From Leucaena leucocephala (lineage: Eukaryota; Streptophyta; Magnoliopsida; Fabales; Fabaceae), in NCBI GenBank assembly GCA_037074615.1, contig CM073527.1, positions 28,867,348 to 28,931,347 on the forward strand: 64,000 bases of DNA. The letters are read 5' to 3'. The notes below the pieces were generated by a model. That model was not told the DNA's origin and made no database searches. It saw only the letters and a list, made by a program, of their open reading frames with translations. The position numbers and the translations under genes are program-made. Numbering within the stretch: position 1 is the first letter of the stretch; every line of letters begins with the position of its first letter. Positions 1 to 12,417 of this stretch are shown piece by piece.

Positions 1-363
1 AGGCGACCGCGCCCGAGGTTCCCAGTTGCAAGAAGCCGAGTAGCCGACAACCAAGCTGGCGAAAAAAGGAAAACAGAAAAGGAAAAAGCCAACGACCAAG
101 TTCGAGAGGTGTTCGTTCCGTAGATGAGCGGCACACCGCAGGAGGGTCCGTCAACTAACGCCGTTAGCAACATATGGACGGAGCATGGGACTCACGTTCG
201 AAATAGTCCCAAGTCTCCATCCCCCATAAATTCAATTCGCACCTAAATTCATTCATTGTGCTTCACCCCATCAACCCGTCCTCTCCCACCTGACACCTTC
301 CTTTGACATCTCTCTGATCTTCTCTCTCTCTCTCGTTCCGGATCGCGCCTCCGGCTCCCGAAT
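1..363 (+). promoter_or_regulatory. Upstream region and 5' UTR of the PNC gene
   Basis: No coding sequence is supported here. A CT-rich tract at about 300-335 lies just before the ATG at 364, which is typical of plant 5' UTRs. A second CT microsatellite lies inside intron 1 at about 570-590. I see no convincing TATA box, so the transcription start cannot be placed. Confidence 0.5.
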
Positions 364-2791
364 ATGAGTGTTGATCTGGAATCGTTAGCGGAGGCGACCT
401 CTGGCGCCATAGGATCACTCTTGAGCACGACCATCTTGTACCCTCTTGACACCTGTAAGACCAAGTACCAAGCCGAGGCTCGGGCTCATGGCAACCAAAA
501 ATATAGGTCATTGATCTAATTCATTACTCATCAACTCCACCGTTTATCTCTTATTTTCTTCGTTCGTCTCTCTCTCTCTCTCTTTCTGGGTACTACTGGT
601 TATCGTCTTTCCTAATTTACACAGCGCCCTTGATCAATTGAAATTCGTCTCGACGAGTTAATAAAATTAACACACTGTTTTTTTTTTCTGTTATTTTTTT
701 CCTGGGACTCATTCGCATAGTAAAATATTGGTTGCTGATCTTGACATGGGAAATTGCCCCTTACCACGGCATATAACTGGACTCCGAATACGATGGGGGC
801 CTGGAGTAAAAGTAGCTTCTTTGTTTGTCAACTCTTGTAGTATAGTTCTCTGTTGACCAGTGAGTAATCATATTCTTATGCATAATTGCCTTTTTCTGTA
901 CTTGGTTTTGTAGCATTGAAGACCCCGTTTTCCCTCGCCACCAATTTAAGGAGTCCGTGATTGTTTTAGGCTAACCTAATATTTCTCCTTCGGTGCTTGA
1001 AAGATGCATCCTGTCTAAACGTGGCCCTTCTGCTTATAATATTTGGATCAAATCAATTTTTCTGATGATTTAGCCAATGAAAAAAACCGAGAAGTATACT
1101 ATTTGTGCCCCTATGCCATGAGGATATTGGTTGTGTCCTTGTTATTGCAATTTGCTATGTTAAGTTAATTATGTAGTTATATGAATCTTAATCCTAGCCA
1201 GGTGTGTAAACTTGCAATCAGTTGACAGTATTTATCTTTTGAGTGCAGTGAAGTTCATGCTACTTGATTTGAATTTTGCAGGAACCTCTCTGATGTGTTA
1301 TGGGAAGCAATATCTTCCCGTCAGGTGCTTTCGCTTTATCAGGGTCTGGGAACAAAAAACCTTCAATCCTTCATTTCGCAATTTGTCTACTTCTATGGCT
1401 ACAGCTACTTTAAAAGAATGTATCTGCGGAAGAGCGGTTCTAAGCGTATTGGAACCAAAGCAAACTTGGTCATTGCTGCTGCTGCTGGTGCCTGCACTGC
1501 CATTGTAACTCAGGTGAGGCAAAATCAAGATAATCTACTTTTGGTATTTAACTAATCCAAGCGACCAAAGTCTGTCTTAAAATATTTTAGTTGTGATGAA
1601 ATTGAAGCTATTAGCTTCAGTCAAATTTGAACAACTGTGGGATCATTTGTGGCAAAGATCCTTATCATTTTTGTTATTTTTGTATTGTCATTTTTGTTAG
1701 GTTAAAACCATGATTGGTCCATTGTCCCACATATTTGTTGGTTTGATGTATTTTTTTATCATTACTTGTTGGGATATGAAAAGCTAGAGAATGTGTTTGT
1801 TGCATTTGGGGTTATAAATGTTCTTCAATTACATGTTTGCCATGGAAGGAAATGAAAATAACACATGGGTATCAATTATATATAGAGTTTCGTCCTTTAT
1901 TCAATGTTTGTTTCTCCTTTTATCATCCCTTCCATCGGAAATGAGATGTCTTATCAAACTAAAATAATTTAATACAAGAGTATCTCATTGATGACTGTGT
2001 AGCCCCTGGATACAGCCTCTTCAAGGATGCAGACGAGTGATTTTGGAAAATCTAAAGGTCTTTTGAAGACCCTTACAGAAGGCACTTGGAGCGATGCATT
2101 TGATGGTCTCAGTATTTCCTTACTGTTGACCTCAAACCCAGCAATTCAGGTATTCAATGTCAAGATATAAATTTTGTACGAGTGGAACTCTAGTGGATTT
2201 GATCATTACCTGTTACATGATGTTCCATTTAGAATGCTTGGTTTATGAGAAATGGCTTAATCCGGAGCTACTGTGTGGTGCAGTATACAGTTTTTGATCA
2301 GCTGAAACAGCGAGCCCTGAAGAATCAGGAAAACAGCGTAGACAGAGGATCATCTCCAGCATCCCTTTCTGCATTTATGGCCTTTCTCTTGGGAGCTATT
2401 TCGAAGAGTGTTGCTACCGTCTTAACGTATCCAGCTATCAGGTGTGTAATTACTCCTTCCAACTTTGTGAACTCAATATCCAGGACCAATTCCATGTCTT
2501 TCCTCATTTAGGTGCAAGGTGATTATTCAAGCTGCTGACAATGAGGAAAAATCAGCTTCGAAACCACAGAAAAAGTCAGGGAAAACAGTTTGTGGAGTTC
2601 TCTGGTCTATATGGCAAAGGGAGGGCTTACCGGGTTATTTCAAAGGATTGCATGCTCAAATCTTAAAGACTGTTTTGAGCTCAGCATTGCTTTTGATGAT
2701 AAAGGAGAAGATATCTGCCACTACTTGGGTACTTATACTTGCAGTTAGAAGGTCACTGTTGCTCCCAAAGGGTAGAGTAAAAAACCAATAA
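364..2791 (+). CDS. PNC: Peroxisomal adenine nucleotide carrier (PNC1/PNC2 type)
   Basis: Mitochondrial-carrier-family protein of the PMP47/PNC branch. In the known family it brings ATP into peroxisomes in exchange for AMP/ADP, feeding acyl-CoA activation during fatty-acid beta-oxidation. Five exons: 364-506, 1282-1513, 2003-2149, 2284-2441 and 2512-2791. All introns are GT-AG and the product is 319 aa, the usual length. Three carrier repeats are visible, each with its P-x-D/x-x-x-K/R-type signature: PLDTCK at residues 27-32, PLDTASSR at 126-133 (created by the exon 2/3 join) and the family-typical variant PAIRCK at 224-229. Near-colinear with Arabidopsis PNC1/PNC2 as I remember them. The ATG at 364 gives the expected N-terminus (MSVDLES). 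Nothing appears broken. The next gene downstream, a Yip1 protein, lies on the same strand 1.4 kb away. Confidence 0.95.
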
Positions 2792-4162
2792 TAAATGGGA
2801 ATAAGTGAATGAAAATACTTGGATCTTATATAGATAGCGTAGTTTAGTTAATTCCTCCTTGTCAAATGTCTTTTGTGATATTTGAAAGCAATTTCACGTT
2901 TTTACCAAGTGTGCGTAGCAGATGAAGTGATGTCAAATAAATTCTCATTTTGCAATTTATATGTATGATTGCAAGGTGTATTTTTGTGGATATACTATGC
3001 GGTTAATAAAATTTTCGCTTCCCTGGATTTCCCCCTCCATTTTATATATTGGCTCGATAGAATTGACTGCTGTGTAAAACGATTGGCAAATCAACGATTT
3101 ACGGCGACTTATCTTGGCTCCGACCTCCTGTGCTATGCGATGACGGATCGAAGCCCTCCCTGCTACTCTCGCTCCAAGTTTTGATATCATCCATTGTCAT
3201 ATGCTCCTTTCAACGTATTTATATTTAGTCTAAGTGGTATAAGTGTAAAATAGTTTGATATTGTTTAAATGAGGTCTTGAATTCAGGTTTTAGCGTATGT
3301 AAAAAAATTTTGTTAAGAGACTTATTTATTATAGTCAGATACATAATACAGATTAGATCTAAGAAGTTCTGATAAATTGAGTTGACAACTAGTAAAAATA
3401 TTTGATGTTATTGTCAGCCAATGCCCTTTTTTTGTTCTGTTGGCCACTGTTAGCTTATATATTTGGGGCCTTTTCATTATTAACTGTTAGAATTTCGGCA
3501 TCTTCATTCTCAATCTCGCTGTCTTCTTAATTTTAAAAAACATCTTATAAAGAAAAAATTAAAGACATAAGCCAAGTCTTTGTTTGGATGGGGAGGATTT
3601 TAACGAGGAAAGAAAGGGTGAGAGGTCTTAATATCATCTTATTTGGTTGGGATCTGTTTGTCTGCCAGGGGGAAATTTCAATGGGTTTGATTTAAAAAAA
3701 TCAGAGAAGTGGTTTTAAAAGCTTTTAATTAATTCTTCTCACTCTTCTATTTGACATCCTACGGGAATAATTAATATCAAAACCGAATCATGGTTGTTTT
3801 TATTATCATTATTATAAACAATATATCTTGAAATTCATCCTCCAGTGCTGCACGGGAATAATTAATATTTGAGAGAGAAAGTCATTTTATTTTATTTTTT
3901 TTATTTAACAGATGAAAAATTTCAGGCAAATAGGCGAATACATGACTGGACCCAGCACTAAATATGGTTCGGTTTAATAGGAAAGTTTCTTAAAAATATA
4001 ATGAATACAAAGCCCAAACACTGCAAGGGGAAAACGACCCATTCTAGATTGGCAATTTCCTTTTGAGCCTCAAAGCCCAGTACTGCTTTTGAGGGGTATG
4101 GGAACCGTGAGGAGAGGAAAGCTGCAGGAGGAGGAGGAAGAGCAAAGTACAGGAGACACAAG
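2792..4162. other. Intergenic spacer, PNC to YIP1 gene
   Basis: Holds the 3' UTR of the carrier, AT-rich sequence and the promoter of the Yip1 gene. Two AGCCCA-type motifs (about 4013 and 4075) lie 90-150 bp before the Yip1 start. They resemble the site II elements of broadly expressed plant genes. Short open frames here look random. Confidence 0.4.
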
Positions 4163-6079
4163 ATGATGTCAGGAAAGTATACAACAATTGATGATCAACA
4201 TGTTTCGGGATCTGTACCTGTGAGTATTTAATCCCTCTGACTCATCATCTTCCTGTATTCTCATTTACTCACCCTTCTTGGACGTTGAGGTTCTCTTTTG
4301 AAATTGCAGGCTGTTTCAGATCCGGGACAGGTTACCGTGAAGTTCACAGGTACAATTCTGAATACCATGTCCAATTCACGCTCATCCTCTTACTGCCGTC
4401 TAGGTTTCGGTCCGGAGATAGACATGGATGAACTTGAATTCTGAATTAATTGGCCTTGCAATATCTTTCACGTTAGACAAAGAAATCCCTTAAACAACTT
4501 CCCACTGAATCGCGTTTAAACAAAATAGACTAGCTGTTTCTGGTTATAATTCAATAAAATAATAGTTTGATCCCTTTTGTGCCCGAATGACCAAGTTTCA
4601 TTCTATGAACACGTAGACACCAATCTTCAGGCATTTCCCCCTTCTGTACCATCAGGGAAGATTTCTGGTGGTTCGTGGCCTCTTCGTCATACTGATGGTA
4701 CGTGTTACTTCAATTTGATCTAATTTGTTTTTCTGCCTGGTTTCGATGAATACTTGTGCGTTATTTTCATTTGAATTACTGTTGGTCCTTATCACAGTTT
4801 TTCATGCCAATATCTAGTAAAAAATCTTTTCGGTAAAAGTATCTAGTTGATTTTAACCTTTTTGCTGGATACCTGATTCCTAGAGAAATTACATGTATCT
4901 TCTCGTTTTATTCATTGTATACAGATACATTTTCCAATCCTGTATCTGGTTCTGATCAACCCCAGCAGGGTGGCTGGATTCGAGCTTTCACAGTAGCTGC
5001 ATACAAACCGTACTTTGATATTGACACTTCAGATGTTCTTGAGAGGATTAAAGAGTCGCTCTTTCCATTTAGAGGAACCTTCAATGAAAAAATCGCTAGC
5101 AATCCTGATCTGTGAGTTTATTTTCTCTCGTTCATTTAACTAACTGATTAAATTACCAATGCCATAGTTCTAGCCCTTTCTTTTCTCAAAAGAACGTGGA
5201 CATGGATAGTTCCCATGAAAAAAAATGATGAAATGATTAGTGTCCATACCATTTTTTGAGGAAAAGATATAACTAAACTATTGTGTCTTTTCTTTATTGC
5301 TAATATCTGTCAAGATGAAGTATATATACATGATATAAATGAACAACCATGGGATAGTAGCTGGGTTCTCGAGCTTGTCTATTTAGGGGTGGAATGGGAT
5401 ATGGATTATTTTCCATGTGATATGTTCTCGTCTCAAACTAACTTCTTGAAGCATATTTCCGGAAAGAGTATGATGCGTGGTGAGTTGCAGCTTGTGATTT
5501 TAATTTGCACTTTAAATGTACACAGGTATGGGCCTTTCTGGATCTGTACTACTTTAATATTTGTAGCAGCGTCTATTGGCACATTTGTGACATATATAGC
5601 ACACAAGTTGAAGAACAAGGAATGGAGCTATGACATAAATCTGGTGACTTGGGCAGCTGGTTTGTTTTATGGTTATGTCACCATCGTTCCTCTTTGTCTG
5701 TATGTAATCCTCAAATACTTATCTGCACCATTCAGCCTTGTTCAATTATTCTGTCTCTACGGATATTCCATTTTTGTCTTTATTCCGGCTTTGGTGAGTT
5801 AGCGCTCTTCATATTTTCTCCATCCATAGAAGGTACGAGATGTGGTATTTAAAAACCTTTGGTTTGGCGCAGTGCATGTCAATTGTGCCATTGGAGATCT
5901 TCAGATGGGCGATTGCAGGTGTGGCTGGATTCATGTCTGCAACATTTGTGGCACTTAACCTCCGTGCACATATAGAATCTGCAGGAGAAAGGTGGTTCTT
6001 GATTGTTGCTGGCATCTTTGTATTGCAGCTGGCTCTAGCTGTTGTCCTAAAGTTGTATCTCTTCACAGTATCAGTTTGA
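4163..6079 (+). CDS. Yip1-family integral membrane protein (YIPF1/2-like)
   Basis: Six exons: 4163-4219, 4310-4349, 4617-4697, 4925-5111, 5526-5793 and 5873-6079, giving 279 aa. The cytosolic N-terminal half is Pro/Ser/Gly-rich (SGKYTTIDDQHVSGSVP near the start). It is followed by the conserved stretch PYFDIDTSDVLERIKESLFP. The C-terminal half holds about five hydrophobic membrane segments, including the signature GPFWICTTLIFVAASIGTF. This is the layout of Yip1-domain proteins, which bind Rab GTPases and act at Golgi and endosomal membranes. It closely matches the Arabidopsis Yip1 protein At3g05280 as I recall it. Two ATGs in tandem (4163 and 4166) are both possible starts; the second would give one residue less. 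Intron 4 is partly open in frame with exon 5, but it has good splice sites, so I treat it as an intron. Confidence 0.94.
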
Positions 6080-7384
6080 AAGGAAACTGATCTGGTATCA
6101 TCATCAAAGAAGCGGCGGGAATATATGGATAACAGAGCTTTTTAACTTTCAGGCCTACAATTTTACAGCAGAAATATTGTTTACAGGTTAAACCCTCATG
6201 TATTCTTTTATGAGTGGCAAATATATAGCTTCCTTGTGCCGTTGGGCCTTAACACTTACAGACAAGCACTTGTCTGCTATACTCCGGCGTGTACATATAT
6301 GCAGCTTATGCTACTTGCAAAAGACAACTGCGAACTCGGGGGTACCTATTAGGTAACGCTCTACTATTTCGTAAATAAAATTTTGGATTCGTGAACAAAA
6401 TCAAGAACCAACATCCTCGTTTTTTCTTTTTAAAATCTGCTAAGGTGACCTGTAATTAACAATGGCCATCCTTCTGAACGCAATATGAACTATTAACAAA
6501 TTAGGGTTAGGAATTCGCAGAAATATTCCTGCATGGATTGCATCTAATGTATCAAAGGAATTTTCCTCTTACAAGTCCTTCCCCCTCCCTATCTCTATCA
6601 TAAACTGGCCAAAGGTTGCTTGCGAACATTAATTATTTTGGTCTGCCATTGAAGGACCGTTCACTACACAACTTTGCTGAAAATCACAGTACCTATTTTC
6701 CAGATAGGATTCCTCTTTTCAATCAATTTCGTTATAGATGTCAGTATATGCTTAGCTCCATTAAAACGAACACGCTTCGACGCCCTGCAATACACAAAGC
6801 AATATTGACTTCAGAACTTGACTCCACGAATGACAGAATTTCATAAGCTTTGGGTTACGCTAAAGCTCGAGATCCTCTGGCCATTCATTCAACCTCAACT
6901 ACACTCCCTGTATAAGCTAGATTTCCATATCTTTGAAGGAAATCGCTAAATTGCAAATCGATACGTTCAGACCGCTAATTTTATACTGTAGACGATAAAT
7001 AATGCCCTTTCCCCTTTCCATGTCAAGTATGATAAACTTGAATTATTCCAACATACAAATCTAAACAGTATAGAAGTTACAGAGTTGGTGGATACAGAAT
7101 TTGCCAATATAAAGGGCACTCTGACAACCCCCTGTAAAAATAGTCAAGTTGTATGGTCGTATTTCTATAGGCGCCCTTTCTTTGATTCCACGTTGTTAAG
7201 TATCATTTACCCAAGGGCAAAGGGAGGGGAGATGATAATGAAAGGAGAGGCGGTGGCAGGTTATAATGGGGAATAACAAAAGATAAACTAAGATTCATCT
7301 GCAGGTTATGATAGGAAATAACACGGATGAAGATTCATTTCAAACGAACTCTTTTCATGAATATCAGACTAAAAAATTATGCAA
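6080..7384. other. Convergent 3' spacer, YIP1 and SerRS
   Basis: The Yip1 gene (+) and seryl-tRNA synthetase (-) end towards each other here, so the interval should hold both 3' UTRs. No coding sequence, RNA gene or repeat with support was seen. Confidence 0.4.
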
Positions 7385-10300
7385 TTAGGCCTTCGATTTC
7401 TTCCCTTTGGCTTCATTAGTTGTTTGGTTCTTGAAAGGAAGAAAAGTCTTTCCACCCATAAATCGTCTGAGGACTTCTGGTATCTCCACACCATCCTCCT
7501 TCTGGTAGTTTTCTAGTATGCAGCAAATAGTCCTCTCAGTAGCGGTGAGAGTAGAGTTCAACAAGTGACAATATTGCTTAGTCTGCTCATTGCTCTGCAA
7601 CAGCAAAAGAAGATGCAACAGCACGACTGTTAAATCCCAACCACACTTTCGACCAACCGAATTTTCATTGCTGCATCTACTAGGGTTTCATTTCCTCAAT
7701 TAAGAACCATAATCACTTAAATTATTTCCAAAAACAAGTTAAATTAAATCATATTTACTTGTAATTATAATCTAAATGGATCTTCAATATTGAGATCTGC
7801 AACAAATTTTATGACTAGCAATGCTAAGAACTTTCCGTATTAATTCAGTATAGAAATGAAGCATTTTATAGTTTTCATTCAAAAGTTATTGAAGAAAGTG
7901 AATGCCATCAAAATTTATGATGACGTGGCATAACTGACCTTCTTCTGACCATATCGAGTTTCTAATTTTCTAGCCTGATAGTCAGTGCAGTTTGAACAGG
8001 ACACTAGCTCTCTATAAGCTTGAGATGCTGGAAACCACGCTTCTAGATCATACTTCTTAGCTGCAGCGTCATTCAAAGCACCAGATACAATGGCAACCAC
8101 TTGATAAGGAAGGTTTAACTGCAAACGATAAGATTTAAACCAAGGGGGGACGTAATAAAGTTAATTTGTACAGGATACAACTTGCAGCAATTTTCCAAGT
8201 AATAACATCTATACACAGGCAATCATATATTAGATGCACTTAATATTTTTCATTAATATCATGTTAGGATAAATTAAACAATACCCCTGACAGGCATCTT
8301 TAGCATGCCAAATAAGAAATGATGATTCCCCATTATATACAGGTGCCTAGGATTAAATAATCATTTCTAAATCAATATTAATATGTATAATAAAATTTAT
8401 AACAAATTATAATCCTCACAAGTCAAGTACTATATATATATATATATATTTATTTTAAGCCAAGTATGTACTCAATGAAGCAAACTAATAACGTACATCG
8501 ATTGCTTGATGAGGGAAAATACTTACTGCTTTGTAAAAATCCTCAGAGTTTTTTATCATTTCCTCGAGCATATCCCAAGAATCATTGCCATTTGGGCTAG
8601 TGAGGCAAAACTGCTCCACTTTCTCAAACTGGTGAACTCTAAATATTCCAAGGGTATCGCGACCATGAGATCCAGCTTCCTTCCGGAAGCATGATGAATA
8701 TCCAGCATATCTGGCAAGAGCATATTTTTGAATCAAAAGTTAAAGCGGTCCTTCAAATTTAAATTTAATATGTTTCCCCAGATAAATATTACCTTAACGG
8801 GAGTTGAGAAGGGTGGATCCAATCATTCATATGATATGCACATAATGGCTGCTCAGCCGTTGCAATAAGATATTTGTCTTCTCCTTCACCTGTAACCTGC
8901 ATAACAGCTCAGATATGATAGGAGGAAAAGACAACACTTGAAATATTTAGGATAAAAAAACAAAGTGCACTATATCAGCGTCATATTATCAAGAATACTA
9001 ACTAGTCATGCAATCATGCACTCTTTTCATTCATTTAAACCAAATAATTTAACTTTATATATACAGAAGCAGCACTAGTGTCTACATCACCAAACTGGAG
9101 GTGGACCTGACAAGAAAACTAGTGGATCAACTTATGAATTTTACCTTATATAGTTCTTCATCGAATTGTGCTAACTGGGCACACTTTGACATTATATCCT
9201 TTCTCATGTAGAAAGGGGGTTGCAACAAAGTATGTCCTCTTTTCTCCAAAAAATCAATTCCAAAGTTAATTAAAGCTAGATTGAGACGAACACCATCTCC
9301 TTTGAGATAGTAACCCCTACCTCCAGCTACATCAGCCCCTATTACGTATCAAGCAGCATCACAGAAAACAAGATATATTAAAAAAGGAACAATAGCACCA
9401 GAAATGCATGCATTTGTGGAGTTCATGGCTGGAGGGTTATTTTCTGGACTATACAAATACAGCATCAAATAAAAGCATTTTAAACATTGGAATAACAAAT
9501 CCTGAACCGGAACTGCATGCAAATATGCTATATGGAATAAATTACATGAAAATGAGTCATTTGTAAAAGACATCGCCCAAGCTAAAAAAGAGATCATTGC
9601 TTGAGCACCAGATGAAAAAATGTATACCTTTCCTTGTATCTGCTATTTCAAGGAGCTCGACCAGATCCACATGATTTTTCAGTTTAGGCTCCATCCTTTT
9701 CTCCCCCCATGATCTAATCACCGCATTGTTGGCCTAAGAAATATTATCGACCAATAATGTTGGATCGGTTTGAGAAAGAATTAAAATGCAAAAAATTCAA
9801 CCAAACCAAACAAGAAACCTCATCATCGCTGACTGGAACTGAATCATGCACAAGGTTTCCAATTGTTTCCAGCTTTGAGTTCAGCTGTTTTAAGGTTTCC
9901 TGAACTTCAACCTCTTTTGCTGCTATCTGTCGCTTTACCTCCTCGGATTCACTGATGATCATGGTAGCATCTTCGCCTGCCTATCAAAACATAAAAGGGA
10001 GCAGAGAGGAACATAAACCGTATTTAGTCCACGAATTCAGCAGTTAGGAAATATCAATTGATGATAAGCTTCCAATAGATACGAGTTATGGCCTTCTAAC
10101 TTTTCTGTAGAGACTATTACGAATAGCTTCCTGATTTATATATTTCAAGAGATTTGGCATCTTTGTAAACGCGGATAGCTATGTAAGCAAACAAAATCCC
10201 CAGAAAAGGCACACATGGCACATTATATATCATGAAAACTTTAGATTTTTCCATGTTTCTTATCTACAAAACCTACTAAAATCGAAAGTTTAGTGTCGCC

Positions 10301-10657
10301 GTGCAGAACTACTGAAACAAGAAAAGTGAAGAGAAATAGAATAAACTCACGCGCTTAAGTTTAGAGACTTCCTTACTGATCCTGTTGACCTCTTTCCGGA
10401 GATTCTCCAGCTCAAATTGTCCTGGAAACCATTACGGGGGATTGAATTTTTTTCTCTTTTCAAAACAAAGCACAGTACTGTGATGGCTAGAAATAGAGGT
10501 TAAGGGGTGAAGAAAGAAGATTACGCTTTCGCCATTCTTTGTCGAGATGGATGACTTCGTCGACTTGTTCGACATTGGCGGAACGACGGCGCTGAGATTC
10601 GCGGATGAGTTCAGGGTTGTGACCCTTTTCTTCTCTGAAGAGATTGATGTCCAACAT
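7385..10657 (-). CDS. SERRS: Seryl-tRNA synthetase, cytosolic
   Basis: Nine exons on the minus strand: 10525-10657, 10351-10421, 9819-9980, 9628-9733, 9145-9338, 8793-8896, 8527-8710, 7939-8118 and 7385-7594. The product is 447 aa, the normal eukaryotic cytosolic length. It charges tRNA-Ser (and the tRNA for selenocysteine where present) with serine. The N-terminal part (roughly residues 35-110) is Lys/Glu-rich and helical, fitting the tRNA-binding coiled coil. Class II motif 2 is seen as FRKEAG at 265-270. Motif 3 is LNSTLTATER at 390-399, the plant variant. The C-terminus is the basic tail GKKSKA. The start MLDINLFREE matches cytosolic SerRS, and no transit peptide is present, which argues against the organellar enzyme. 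Intron 7 holds a TA microsatellite. Confidence 0.96.
8431..8449. repeat. (TA)n microsatellite in SerRS intron 7
   Basis: About nine TA units in the intron between exons 8 and 7 of the minus-strand SerRS gene. Simple repeat, no splice site affected. Confidence 0.9.
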
Positions 10658-12417
10658 CTCTACCAAAGCGTAAGGACCTAGTCGGCGGCGGCGCAGCTGC
10701 TCTTTACGCAGTGAGGAAACAGAGCGGAGGGTTATGCAATAGAAGATCGTGGGGAAAGGAATAGGAAAATGGAAAACGGTTGATAAAGAAACGCGTTAAA
10801 AAAGGTAATGTCTTTTCAAATTGTCCAAAATATTAAATAAAAGTATAATTATTTCTAATTTTAAGTTTTATCAGTCAAATATCTAATAAAGCTTCATAAT
10901 CATACAAAATCAATCATTTGAAGGGAAGTAATATTATGAGGACTAATCGTTTATAACTATGAAATTTTAAAGATTTGATTAAAAAAGATTAAATTTTAGG
11001 AAAATGCATAACTAAAACAAATTTAACTAACCAAAAGTTTTATTATAAGGAAAACCCCACCACTAGTTAGGATTCCCATAGTAAATCAGAAAAAATAATT
11101 TATAATTAATTATTTATAAATATTATAAATTATAATTAGAGATTTGAACTATCATAAGATTAATTAATATAATTATAAGATTTTAAAAATAAAGTTGATA
11201 ATAATTCAAATTTTGAGGGTAAATTAGAGATATCTTCTATGCATGGTATTGGGAGCAAGAAAAAATATATTATAATTAATTAATTATTATTAGTATGCAT
11301 TATAATTATAATTTAAAATATTATAAAATTAGTTAATAGAATTATTGATTAATTACCTATTGTCTGTGGGTTTACTGATAAAATGGTGAGACATACGACT
11401 ATTTAGAACGTATTTAATTTTTTAGGAATATCATTTTTTTTTGTTTCAATCGCGGTATTTGGGGAAGTATCCTACCTCTTAAGTGCCTAAATTTATATTT
11501 GAGAATAATAGACAGCTCACCCTACTCGATATTAGTATTGCCTAGAAAAAAAGGAGATTTTATTCTATATTTAGATTATAGTGAACCCAACCACTTTTTA
11601 AAAAATGTTGTACAAAAAAATATCGATTAATTATTGTATGACTCAAAATTTTATTTATTTATTTATTTTTGTTAAAAAAAATAAACGAGATTGATCTCAA
11701 GGCTCGGGCTGCTCCCAATTCAAAATAGTCAATTGAAGATTTCAAAGTGTACTTGAATTTTAGCTAAACCAGTTATGAACTTGAATGAAAATCTGCAAAT
11801 TCTTTTTCTCCAAGGATTCAATACATACATAAATATATGTGTGTGGGTATAGATCGTGAAAACATTGCGGCCAAGCCGTACGTGGTTCTTCATGAATTCC
11901 TTTGTAAAATGGCGATAACTTGTAAACTCATTTTAGGTCTAATATAGACATCATTTGTTAATTAAGCAGAATCATTCCCTCCCAAATTACATTCTATTTA
12001 GCGCTTATAAGATTTCATTATTATCAGTATATATCTTTCTCTTAAATTACAAACTACATAGTACAACACTTCAGATGTCCAATGACGGTCATCCAGATTC
12101 CACAGAAAGAATGATAGCCTATTCAACAAAGAATATCTTAACCGGAGGCTTTGCCCCGATCACACAAGCACTCGTGCAAGTACGATCATTAGGACTCCAA
12201 AAATTGACTTGCACAATCAATCATTCCAGTCCAGTCCAGCAACACAGCTGAGAGAGCTTCAGAAGGCTTCTTCCAGGGTAAAACGCTGCTTCCTGCCACA
12301 ATTTTGCTCGCACTATTCTTTTCATGAGAAAGCTTCAACAGCACTGGAAAAGTCTAATGGAATAGTCCCCCTCGTTATAGCGGCATACAAGAGTTGCAAG
12401 GTGTCGCCGCCTCAAAA
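10658..12417. other. AT-rich spacer upstream of SerRS
   Basis: The first ~150 bp next to SerRS are the likely promoter and 5' UTR, and are more GC-rich. The rest (about 10800-11700) is extremely AT-rich. It has two related blocks rich in TTATAATTAATTA (about 11093-11170 and 11262-11345). A 60-bp motif at about 11485-11545 recurs elsewhere in the window. No gene is supported. The distal part should hold the 3' UTR of the gene ending at 12418. Confidence 0.4.

Noticed and set aside
5281..5525. Possible extra coding exon in the Yip1 gene
   Set aside because: It is in frame with exon 5 but is interrupted upstream, and would insert residues absent from the family between PDL and YGPFW. Good splice sites flank it as intron 4.
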